This document shows positions 23,649 to 30,835 of a stretch of 38,211 nt of DNA, piece by piece (positions within the stretch are counted from its first letter, which is position 1; each line of letters begins with the position of its first letter). The translations under genes were made by a program, and so were the position numbers. Origin of the DNA: Thermoplasmata archaeon (lineage in GTDB: Archaea > Thermoplasmatota > Thermoplasmata > Lutacidiplasmatales > UBA184); the NCBI GenBank assembly GCA_027315165.1, contig DAHUYN010000007.1:74260-112470 (forward strand), given 5' to 3'. The notes below the pieces were generated by a model, which was not told where the DNA came from, searched no databases, and worked only from the letters and a program-made list of their open reading frames with translations.

Positions 23649-24389
23649 CTACGCGCTCGCGTGGACCGTGACGTCGAGGAAGAGCGCCGGCCGGTCGCCC
23701 GTGTTCCACGACGCGTGCGGGACCTCCTTCGGGATGAAGTAGGCGTCCCCGGCCTCGATCGTCACGCGCGTCGCCTTTCGGATGGTCCGGCGTCCGCGCC
23801 GCACGGAAAGGACCATCTCGTGCTCGAGCGCCCCCGAGAGGCAGACTCCGGCCTGGAGTGCGGGATGGGAGTGCGGCGTCCCGTGGTAGCCGACGGGCAG
23901 CTCGTAGTAGGCGAACTCGGCCTCGGGGGTCCTCGCGACCACGAGCCGGCGCCCGCCCACGGCGTCCGCCCGGCTCCAGCTCTGCCCCTTCGCCGGCGCG
24001 GGTCGCGCGACGAAGGCGGAGAGGGCGCCGGGGTCGCGCTCGGTCATCATCACCTCGAGGAGGACGAGAGGACGCGCCGGATCGACCCCGAACTCGTGGG
24101 GGAGGTGGGGAGGGATGTAGTAGCAGTCGCCCGCACCCACGGGGGTCGCGCGCGTCCGCTGGACCACGCGGCCGCCCCGAACGCTCCCCTCGACCCAGCT
24201 GTGGACCCCACGACCCGAGACGACGACGTCGAGCTGGGCCGCGGCGTGTTCGTGCAGGGGGTTGTGGAAGCCCGCATCGAGGCGGTGGATCATGAGCCGC
24301 GTGCCCGGAACCTCGACGAGGACCCGCTGGGCGAGGTGGGGGCCGATCTGCTCCCAGTCCTTCTGTTGGCCGGACAGGACGCGGGTCAT
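23649..24389 (-). CDS. Bicupin protein
   Basis: 246 residues with two cupin barrels. Domain 1 (about 1-120) has the metal motif HEHAAAQLDVVVSGRGVHSW and a later PHLPHEFG. Domain 2 (about 130-246) has HSHPALQAGVCLSGALEHE and VPHASWN. Both keep histidines able to hold a metal ion. Bicupins include dioxygenases, decarboxylases and sugar isomerases; no substrate can be assigned. ATG at 24389 is chosen because a TGTTTTGTAC box lies 26 bases upstream. Confidence 0.82.
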   Translation of the reverse strand: MTRVLSGQQKDWEQIGPHLAQRVLVEVPGTRLMIHRLDAGFHNPLHEHAAAQLDVVVSGRGVHSWVEGSVRGGRVVQRTRATPVGAGDCYYIPPHLPHEFGVDPARPLVLLEVMMTERDPGALSAFVARPAPAKGQSWSRADAVGGRRLVVARTPEAEFAYYELPVGYHGTPHSHPALQAGVCLSGALEHEMVLSVRRGRRTIRKATRVTIEAGDAYFIPKEVPHASWNTGDRPALFLDVTVHASA

Positions 24390-24410
24390 CGTCGGAGCGA
24401 CCGAGTACGG

Positions 24411-24420
24411 GTACAAAACA
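24411..24420 (-). promoter_or_regulatory. TATA box for the bicupin gene
   Basis: Minus-strand TGTTTTGTAC, centred about 26 bases before the ATG at 24389. Confidence 0.6.
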
Positions 24421-24496
24421 GGTCTCTTCCGGCCCGCTGCGGGCCGGCCGGCCTCCGCGTCGCAAACGCCATTCCCCCGCGAGGCGTCGCGGCGGC

Positions 24497-25417
24497 ATGG
24501 CTGCGCTGGCGGCATCGAACGCGTCGGTCGGGTTCGTCGGACTGGGCCAGATGGGGGAGCGGATCGCCTCGCGGCTGCTCGGGCACGGCCCGACGCTCGT
24601 CGTCTCCTCGCGCGACCCGGCGCGGCGGGCCGCCTTCGAGGCGAAGGGGGCCAAGGGCGCGCGCCGTCCGAAGGAGCTGGGACGCCTCGTCGGCGACGGG
24701 CTCGTCTTCGTGATGGCGCGGGACGGCCGGTCCGTCGCCTCGGTCCTGTTCGGCGCCTCGGGGCTCGCGGCCGGGCTCGCGCCCGGCGCACTCGTCATCG
24801 ACCTCACGACGATCCGCCCGGAGGAGGCGCGGGCCTCCGCCGCGAGGCTCGCCGAGCGCGGGATCCACTACCTTGACGCGCCGGTCGGCGGCTCGATCGA
24901 CGCGGCGAGCGAAGGGAGCCTCGTCTTCTTCGTCGGCGGGGAGGCGAGCGACCTCGAGCGGGCCCGGCCGTGGTTCGAGCGCCTCGGCCGACGGGTCGAG
25001 CACTTCGGACCGGTCGGGATGGGCAGCGCGGTCAAGCTCGTCAACAACCTGCTGACGATCGGTCACGTCGCGCTCCTCGCCGAGGCGTTGGCCTTCGGCG
25101 AGGGGATGGGTCTCGAACGGCCGAGGCTCCTCGAGGTCCTCGCGACCGGAGGCGCCCGGAGCGTGATGCTCGAGCGCAAGCGGGCCCAGCTGCTCGAGCG
25201 TCGGTACGTGCCGGAGTTCCGCCTCGCGCTCGCCGTCAAGGACCTCGGCCTCGTCGAGGCGAGCGCCCGGGCGGCCGGCGTCCCCGTCGCGATGACACGC
25301 GAGGCGCGCCGGCTCGCTCGAGAGGGCGTCGCGGCGGGCCACGGCGACGAGGACTTCTCGGTCCTTTTCGAGGCCGCGCTCGCCCGGCGACAGCCGGTCG
25401 GGCCCGTGGCGGCCTAG
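24497..25417 (+). CDS. Beta-hydroxyacid dehydrogenase (3-hydroxyisobutyrate dehydrogenase family)
   Basis: 306 residues. NAD(P)-binding motif GFVGLGQMG (12-20) with a following S-S-R suggesting NADPH preference. Substrate-binding motif DAPVGGSIDAASEGSLVFFV, catalytic lysine K180 in GMGSAVKLVNN, and the all-helical C-terminal dimerisation domain. Members oxidise or reduce short beta-hydroxy acids or semialdehydes (3-hydroxyisobutyrate, tartronate semialdehyde, glyoxylate); the exact substrate is open. It ends on a CTAG shared with the stop of the convergent SDR gene. Confidence 0.9.
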   Translation: MAALAASNASVGFVGLGQMGERIASRLLGHGPTLVVSSRDPARRAAFEAKGAKGARRPKELGRLVGDGLVFVMARDGRSVASVLFGASGLAAGLAPGALVIDLTTIRPEEARASAARLAERGIHYLDAPVGGSIDAASEGSLVFFVGGEASDLERARPWFERLGRRVEHFGPVGMGSAVKLVNNLLTIGHVALLAEALAFGEGMGLERPRLLEVLATGGARSVMLERKRAQLLERRYVPEFRLALAVKDLGLVEASARAAGVPVAMTREARRLAREGVAAGHGDEDFSVLFEAALARRQPVGPVAA

Positions 25418-26301
25418 GCGCCCGTCGTCGCGCCGACGAGCTCCCACAACCGGTCACCGACCGTGGTGTCGAGCGCCGCCCGGGAGGGCTGGGCGACGCG
25501 GGACCGGACGACGTAGGACCCGGTCGCGCTCCCGAGGCCCGGGTCGACCGCCGCCGCGACGACCGTACGGGCGGCCCGCTTGGGGGAGATCGCGAGGAGC
25601 ATCGCCGCCCGGAGGCCCCAGCCGGCCGCGCTGCGGTCGTTCGCGCCGAACCTCGAGCGCACGAACCCGGGGTGGACCGAGAGGTAGCTCACGACCTCGG
25701 CCGGCTCTCGCCGAGCGAAGGCGGCGGTGAGCAGGATCAGGGCGAGCTTCGAGCGGCCGTAGGCCGACCAGCCGCGGTACCGGGCGCGACCCTCCGGGTC
25801 CGCCAGGTCGAGGTGTTGGCCCCGGTGGGCCGCCGAAGCGACGTTGACGACGCGCGCCCCGCCGCCGGCGGCGCGCAGGGTCGGGGCGAGCTCCCGCGTG
25901 AGCAGATAGGGGGAGAGGACGTTCAGGGCCCAGGTCCGTTCGTGCCCCTCCGCCGTCTCCTCGCGCCGTCCGAAGATGGCGCCGGCGCAGTTGACGAGAC
26001 GGTCGACACGGGGATGGTCGGCCCGGATCCGGGCCGCCGCGGCCCTCACCTCCGCGAGCGAGCTGAGGTCGGCCCGGATCGGCGCCGCGGGCGGGACCGT
26101 GCCGAGGGCGCGAAGCCCGTCGACGGCCGCGCGAATGCGGGCCGGGTCCCGGCCGACGACCACGACCTCGAAGCCGAGCCGCGTGAGCGCGCGAGCGCTT
26201 TCGAAGCCGATCCCCGACGTCGCCCCGGTGACGACCGCCACCGGGGGTCGTCCGCCGGCCGGGGTCGCCAAGGCGGCCGCGGGCGCGTCGGGCTGGGGCA
26301 T
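25414..26301 (-). CDS. SDR family oxidoreductase (retinol dehydrogenase-like)
   Basis: 295 residues. Rossmann motif VVTGATSGIGFESA, VNCAGAIFG, NVLSPYLLT, active-site S in VNVASAAHRG and an intact YGRSK catalytic motif followed by HPGFVRSRFG. The order and spacing resemble the retinol-dehydrogenase/WWOX-like group of classical SDRs, whose members reduce hydrophobic carbonyls. The first 18 residues are an Ala/Pro-rich extension. It begins 22 bases after the stop of the PKD/winged-helix regulator on the same strand, so it could be the last gene of that transcript. Confidence 0.87.
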   Translation of the reverse strand: MPQPDAPAAALATPAGGRPPVAVVTGATSGIGFESARALTRLGFEVVVVGRDPARIRAAVDGLRALGTVPPAAPIRADLSSLAEVRAAAARIRADHPRVDRLVNCAGAIFGRREETAEGHERTWALNVLSPYLLTRELAPTLRAAGGGARVVNVASAAHRGQHLDLADPEGRARYRGWSAYGRSKLALILLTAAFARREPAEVVSYLSVHPGFVRSRFGANDRSAAGWGLRAAMLLAISPKRAARTVVAAAVDPGLGSATGSYVVRSRVAQPSRAALDTTVGDRLWELVGATTGA

Positions 26302-26323
26302 GGCTCCTCCGGCGCTCGGCCGC

Positions 26324-27664
26324 TCACCACTCGCGCTTGAGGGAATCCCGCGGGGCGCCGGGTCGGTTCCGGCGCATCTCCCGCGCGAGGGCCTCGCCGC
26401 GCATCGACAGTCGATAGACCTTGAGGCGGCGCGGCTGGCCCTGGACGTGCTGGAGCTCCTCGATGACCAGGCCCGAGGAGGTGAGACGACGCAGGACGTT
26501 GCTCACCTGGTTCTGCCCCGTGCCGAGCCGGTCGCTCATCCCCTTCTGGGTCCAGGCGAGCGTGGGAATGTCGTCCGGCCCGAGGGTCGGGAGAGAGCCC
26601 AGGTAGGCGACGAGGTCCCGCGACCAGCGTCGGGGCTCGGACGTCGCGGGCGACCCGCCCGGGACCGGAACGCTCGTCGGGACCGGGGGCTGGATCGTCG
26701 GGCGAGGCGTCAGAACGACCCGGGCGGCGCTCGCGAGACCCGCCGGGGCCGGTTCGGAGAGGGCCGCCGCGCCGGTGGCCTCGGAGCTCTCGGCCGCCCC
26801 GAGCGGAGCGGGCAGCGGAGCGCCGACGGGGCCGAAGGCCCCCGGCGGTACGGCGCCGTAGCCGCTCCCGTCGTCGAGGTCGTCTCGAGGGGCGCGGCGA
26901 CGTCGGCCGTTGTAGTAGACGCCAAAGGTGAGCCCGCCGCCGAGGATCCCCGCGCCCGCGAGCGTCGCCGGGCCGAGCTCCGAGGTCGGCGACGCCGAGG
27001 CCGCCGGAGAGACCGAGAGCGAGAACGAGGCGGCGCCGGTGCTGTTGGCCGAGTCCGCCACCGCGAGGGCGACGCTGTAGGTACCGGCGGCCCGGAACGT
27101 GTGCGAGACGACCGGCCCCGCGGCCGAGGTGCCGTCCCCGAAGCTCCAGTCGAAGGTCGGGTAGGTCCCCGTCCCGCCGGAGACGACCGCGCGGAAGACG
27201 ACGGAGAGAGGAGAGGCGCCGGCGGAGGGCGTGGCGGAGATCGCCGCGACGATCGGGCCGTTCGCGACCGCAACGGTCGTCGAGCCGGCGACGACGCCGG
27301 CGGACTCCGTGACCGTCGCGACCGCCGCGAACGATCCCACCGAGACGTAGCGGTGCGTCACGTCGAGCGCGCCCAGGCCCGCGCCGCTCCACGAGGCCCC
27401 GTCGCCGAAGCTCCACGAGACGGACGTCGGGGTCCCCGAGCTGACCGTCGCGCTCAGGAGCACGGTGAGCGGCACGGCACCGGACGTCGGCGTCGCGCTC
27501 ACCGAGACCAAGAACGGTGAGGTCGCGAGGGCCGGCTGCGCGGCGGCCGAGCCGGCGAGGGCCAGCAACGGAAGGGCGAGCACTAGCGCCACCCCCCCGA
27601 GGAGGGCCGGCGTCGGCGCGAGACTCGGCTCGGCACGTCGGCGTCGTGCTCGTCGATCGACCAC
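26324..27664 (-). CDS. Membrane-spanning PKD / winged-helix regulator
   Basis: 446 residues with an unusual order. Basic N-terminus and signal-type helix (about 17-43, ending SAAAQPA), PKD domain 1 (about 50-134, motif SWSFGDG, VTHRY), PKD domain 2 (about 137-220, FDWSFGDG, VSHTF), a Gly-rich hydrophobic span (about 231-251) followed by the stop-transfer YNGRRRR, a 95-residue Pro/Ala-rich linker, then a winged helix-turn-helix (about 347-430). The last has recognition helix NQVSNVLRRLTSSGLV and wing QGQPRRLKVYRLS. The predicted topology puts PKD outside and the DNA-binding domain in the cytoplasm. It follows a kelch/PKD surface gene after 52 bases. GTG start; TATCCGATA and a CTAAGAAC box lie 20-38 bases upstream. 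The regulatory role is inferred from architecture. Confidence 0.82.
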   Translation of the reverse strand: MVDRRARRRRAEPSLAPTPALLGGVALVLALPLLALAGSAAAQPALATSPFLVSVSATPTSGAVPLTVLLSATVSSGTPTSVSWSFGDGASWSGAGLGALDVTHRYVSVGSFAAVATVTESAGVVAGSTTVAVANGPIVAAISATPSAGASPLSVVFRAVVSGGTGTYPTFDWSFGDGTSAAGPVVSHTFRAAGTYSVALAVADSANSTGAASFSLSVSPAASASPTSELGPATLAGAGILGGGLTFGVYYNGRRRRAPRDDLDDGSGYGAVPPGAFGPVGAPLPAPLGAAESSEATGAAALSEPAPAGLASAARVVLTPRPTIQPPVPTSVPVPGGSPATSEPRRWSRDLVAYLGSLPTLGPDDIPTLAWTQKGMSDRLGTGQNQVSNVLRRLTSSGLVIEELQHVQGQPRRLKVYRLSMRGEALAREMRRNRPGAPRDSLKREW

Positions 27665-27680
27665 TGGGTTCCGCTCTGGC

Positions 27681-27691
27681 AGTATCCGATA
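27681..27691 (-). promoter_or_regulatory. TATC/GATA inverted element before the PKD/winged-helix gene
   Basis: On the plus strand AGTATCCGATA: the half-sites TATC and GATA flank a single base. The core resembles the GATACAC/GTGTATC elements in the divergent region at 30704-30736. It may be a TATA-region operator or simply a promoter element. Confidence 0.35.
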
Positions 27692-27716
27692 GGGGTTCTT
27701 AGTCTAGGCGTAGGCC

Positions 27717-30662
27717 TCATCCTCCCGCTCCTCCCCGCCGCCGGTGCTCCCGGCGGCGCATCGCGAGGAACAAAAGTGTGACCCCGACCGTCGCAACGGC
27801 GAGCGCCGCCGCGACGAGCGCGGGGGAGACGGGGGGCGGGGGCGCGACCGTCGGGCTCCCGGTCAGCGCGGGCGGTCCCACGCCGTCGACCTGGATCGTC
27901 GCGAGGACCCGGACGAGGACCTCGCCGGCGCCGTCGGTCGCGGTGAGGACGGGGTCATAGCTCCCGGGGACGGCGTAGCGGTGTACGACCTCGGTCCCAT
28001 TGACCGATGGCGAGGAATCGCCGAAGTTCCACGCGTAGACCACCGGCGCGACGCCCCCGATCGAGGAGGCGAGGAAGGTGACGGTGAGGGGGCCGGCGCC
28101 GGTCTGGCTCGTGATCGAGTAGCCGACGGCGAACGGGAGTCCGCTCCCCGAGCTGCCGCCGCCTCCCGACCCGCCGCTCCCCCCCGACCCGCCTCCGCCC
28201 GACCCGCTGCCCGTCGTCGCCGTGCCGTTGCCGGTGACGGTCGTCGAGCTCGCGTTGAGCTCGGTCGGGAAGACCCAGGTGTCGTTGAGCAGCCAGCCGG
28301 CGTCGCTCCCGCCGAACAGCACGAGAACGCCCTCCGCCCCGTCGTAGGCCATCGCGGCCCCGTCCCGGGGGAGCGGCGCGGCGACGCTCGGGCCCGTCAG
28401 GTTCGTCCACGCCCCGCTCGTGTAGGCCCACGTCTCCTGCGTGACGACGCACCGGCCGTTCACGGACTGCGAGCCCCCGTAGAGGACCACGGCCGCGTCG
28501 ACGCCGTCGTCGCCGCCCGCGGGAAGGATCGCCGAGGGAGGCGCGGTGACTCCACCCTGCTCGGACCAGGTGCCGCTGGCGTAGCGCCACGTGCCGCCGT
28601 TGGGATAGCAGGTCCCGGGAGCCCCGCCCGAGGAGATCGAGGAGCCGCCGTAGAGGACGACGGCAGAGACGGCGGCGTCGTAGACGGCGACGCCGCCGGT
28701 CGTCGGTGCCGGCGCGATCGTGAGTTGGGAGGTGACGTTCTCCCACACCCCCGCGCGGAACTCCCAGGTGTCCGCGTCGACCTGCGGGGCCGCGCCCGCC
28801 GGGCCCGCCGAGCTCCCCCCGAACACGAGGACGTAGCCGTCGTAGGCATCGAACGACGCCTGCGCGTCGGCGCGAGGCGAGGGGCCGCGGACGGAGAGGG
28901 CGTGCCAGCCGGTCCCGTTGAAGATCCAGGTGTCCCCGAGGTAGTCGGCTCCGTTCGTCCCGCCGAAGAGGACCAGGTCGCCGTCGATCGGGTCGGTGAC
29001 GAACGACCCCCCCCACCTGGGGGACGGCCCCGGCCCGATCCCGGCCGTCAGGTCGATCCAGACGTTGTTGACGAACTCCCAGGTGTCGCCGAGCGCGAGA
29101 CCCCCCGGGCCCTCGCCGCCGAAGAGGATCGCGGCCGAGAGACCGGGGTCGTAGGCGAACTGGGCGGCGCTCCGCGCCGACGGGGCGTCGGGCAGACCGG
29201 CGCCGACGTTCGCCCACTGGTGCGCGCCGGCCCAGGTGTCCAGCACCTCCACCGGGGTCGTGCGGACGATGCCTGCGCCGCTCGCGTCGTAGACCGTGAG
29301 CGTCGCCGAGTAGTTCCCCGGCAGCCCGTAGGCGTGGCTCACGTTCGCCGTCCCGTTGAGGTCGTTCCCGTCCCCGAAGCTCCAGAGGAAGCGGTACGGG
29401 GGCGAGCCGCCGGCGCAGGAGACCTCGAAGGCGGCGACGAGCGGCGCCGGCCCGGCCGTCGGCGACGCCGTGACGACGAGCGAGAACGGCGCCGGGGCGA
29501 GCGCCCACGTCTCGTCCACGGCCGCCGGCGCGGCTCCGCCAAAGAGGATCGCCTCCCCGAGCAGGGGGTCGTCGACGAGCGAGGCGCCGACGCTCGACGG
29601 AGGCGCCCGGCCGACGTCCGCGGTGACGTTGAACCAGCTCGCGCTGCGGTAGAGCCACGTGCCGGCCACCGCCGTCGAGGAGGACGGCCCGGAGCCGTCC
29701 CCGCCCAGGAGCACCGCGCCGCCGAGGAGGCTCGAGTACGCGAAGGCGGCCGCCGCGCGCGGCCCAGGGCCCGAGACGGAGGCCGCCGGCCCCGAGAGGT
29801 TCTGCCAGCCCGAGGCCGTGAGGGCCCACAGGGGATCGAAGAGCGTGTGGCCGCCGCCATCGGTGCCGCCGAACACGAGCAGCGCGCTCGTCGACGGGTC
29901 GTACACCGCCGCGGCCAGCGTCCGCGGGGACGGCGCGGCCCCGGGAGGGAGCACGAGCCGGCTCCAACCGGAGGCTCGGTGGACCCAGGTGTCGTTCTCG
30001 GGCATCCCCGAGGCCGAGGCACCGCCGAACAGGACCGGCCCGCCGAGGGCGGGGTCGTCGGCCATCGTCGCCCCGCTCCGGGCGCTCGGCCCCCCGAGCG
30101 CGCGCGTCGGCTGCCAGACCGACCCGTTCAGGACCCAGGTGTCGCCGAAGCAGTGGGAACCGTCGGTCCCTCCGAACAGCACGAGCTCGGCGGAGGCCGG
30201 GTCGTAGGCGACGGCGGCCCCCCAACGGGCCTCGGGTCCGCCGCCATTGCCGTCGACGGTGGACCACCCGGCCCCACCGAATCGCCAGGTATCGCCCAAC
30301 GCCGTCCCCGTGGCGGAACGGCCCCCGAAGACGACGACCCCGGGGAGAGAGGGGTCGAACGCCGAGGCCGCGAAGTCCCGGGCCGAAGGCGAACGGGCGA
30401 GGGTGGGCGTGAGGTCGATCCAGGTGCCGGACCCTCCGGCGGTCGCGGTCGGGGCGCTCTCACAGCCCCCGGGGGGTCCGCCCGGGCACGAGGGGCCCGC
30501 CGGCCCCACCCACGGAGCGCTCGCCGCCCTCGGGCCCGCCGGGAACGCGCCGCTCGAGGGCAGAGCGAGGAGGACGACCACGAGCGTCGACGCGACCGCC
30601 GGCGCGGCGGCCCGTCGTCGCCACAACGACCTCGACGGCCGCGCCCCGGGCGCCGTTCGCAT
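27717..30662 (-). CDS. Cell-surface protein: two kelch propellers, PKD domains, C-terminal membrane anchor
   Basis: 981 residues from the ATG placed by a TATA box. Signal peptide after an Arg-rich start (AAAPAVASTLVVVLLALP). First propeller (about 55-390) with six kelch-type blades, each with LFGG followed by D-T-W-x-F/L and a tryptophan. PKD domain (about 390-475, LWSFGDGN). Second propeller (about 478-805), again six blades. A Gly/Ser linker (about 819-837), second PKD (about 844-925, AWNFGDSS), one transmembrane helix (about 940-964) and an Arg-rich cytoplasmic tail. Many N-x-S/T sites suit glycosylation. Likely an adhesin or ligand-binding surface protein. It is transcribed toward the PKD/winged-helix regulator and is divergent from a second kelch/PKD gene. 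Confidence 0.88.
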   Translation of the reverse strand: MRTAPGARPSRSLWRRRAAAPAVASTLVVVLLALPSSGAFPAGPRAASAPWVGPAGPSCPGGPPGGCESAPTATAGGSGTWIDLTPTLARSPSARDFAASAFDPSLPGVVVFGGRSATGTALGDTWRFGGAGWSTVDGNGGGPEARWGAAVAYDPASAELVLFGGTDGSHCFGDTWVLNGSVWQPTRALGGPSARSGATMADDPALGGPVLFGGASASGMPENDTWVHRASGWSRLVLPPGAAPSPRTLAAAVYDPSTSALLVFGGTDGGGHTLFDPLWALTASGWQNLSGPAASVSGPGPRAAAAFAYSSLLGGAVLLGGDGSGPSSSTAVAGTWLYRSASWFNVTADVGRAPPSSVGASLVDDPLLGEAILFGGAAPAAVDETWALAPAPFSLVVTASPTAGPAPLVAAFEVSCAGGSPPYRFLWSFGDGNDLNGTANVSHAYGLPGNYSATLTVYDASGAGIVRTTPVEVLDTWAGAHQWANVGAGLPDAPSARSAAQFAYDPGLSAAILFGGEGPGGLALGDTWEFVNNVWIDLTAGIGPGPSPRWGGSFVTDPIDGDLVLFGGTNGADYLGDTWIFNGTGWHALSVRGPSPRADAQASFDAYDGYVLVFGGSSAGPAGAAPQVDADTWEFRAGVWENVTSQLTIAPAPTTGGVAVYDAAVSAVVLYGGSSISSGGAPGTCYPNGGTWRYASGTWSEQGGVTAPPSAILPAGGDDGVDAAVVLYGGSQSVNGRCVVTQETWAYTSGAWTNLTGPSVAAPLPRDGAAMAYDGAEGVLVLFGGSDAGWLLNDTWVFPTELNASSTTVTGNGTATTGSGSGGGGSGGSGGSGGGGSSGSGLPFAVGYSITSQTGAGPLTVTFLASSIGGVAPVVYAWNFGDSSPSVNGTEVVHRYAVPGSYDPVLTATDGAGEVLVRVLATIQVDGVGPPALTGSPTVAPPPPVSPALVAAALAVATVGVTLLFLAMRRREHRRRGGAGG

Positions 30663-30684
30663 CGGTCCCGTTCCTATCGGGAGC

Positions 30685-30692
30685 CTTTTAAA
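30685..30692 (-). promoter_or_regulatory. TATA box for the double-propeller surface gene
   Basis: TTTTTAAA-like run (plus strand CTTTTAAA), centred 27 bases before the ATG at 30662. It fixes the start there rather than at upstream in-frame codons, which would add 45 Arg-rich residues ahead of the signal peptide. Confidence 0.7.
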
Positions 30693-30703
30693 CCGCGACC
30701 TAG

Positions 30704-30740
30704 GATACACGCCCGATACACGCCCGCGGGTGTATCGGGC
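30704..30740. repeat. GATACAC/GTGTATC repeat cluster in the divergent surface-gene promoter region
   Basis: Two exact tandem copies of GATACACGCCC (30704-30714, 30715-30725) are followed by GTGTATC in inverted orientation (30730-30736). Copy 2 and the inverted copy form an 11-bp-arm dyad, GCCCGATACAC...GTGTATCGGGC (30711-30740). It lies upstream of the TATA boxes of both divergent kelch/PKD genes, where a shared operator would be expected. Confidence 0.6.
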
Positions 30741-30795
30741 CTGTACGGGGGGGCGGCGCGGCTCCGCCCACCGGGTCCCGGGAGGGCGGGGGACC

Positions 30796-30805
30796 AAAGC
30801 TTTTT
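30796..30805 (+). promoter_or_regulatory. TATA-like box for the surface gene at 30836
   Basis: AAAGCTTTTT, centred about 36 bases before the TTG start, predicting a leader of roughly 10 bases. Confidence 0.45.
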
Positions 30806-30835
30806 CCCGCCGACCCCAGGATAACTACCGGTCCC

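Noticed and set aside
30704-30740. CRISPR-like repeats
   Set aside because: Just two 11-base direct copies and one inverted copy with no spacers; an operator fits better.
30663-30797. Upstream in-frame extension of the double-propeller surface protein
   Set aside because: It would cross the TATA box and the repeat cluster and place 45 Arg/Pro-rich residues before the signal peptide.
27744-30824. A 1026-codon open frame on the plus strand, opposite the double-propeller surface gene
   Set aside because: Mirror of a GC-rich gene; composition is Arg/Gly/Asp/Pro-rich without domains, while the minus strand has a signal peptide, kelch blades, PKD motifs and a TATA box.
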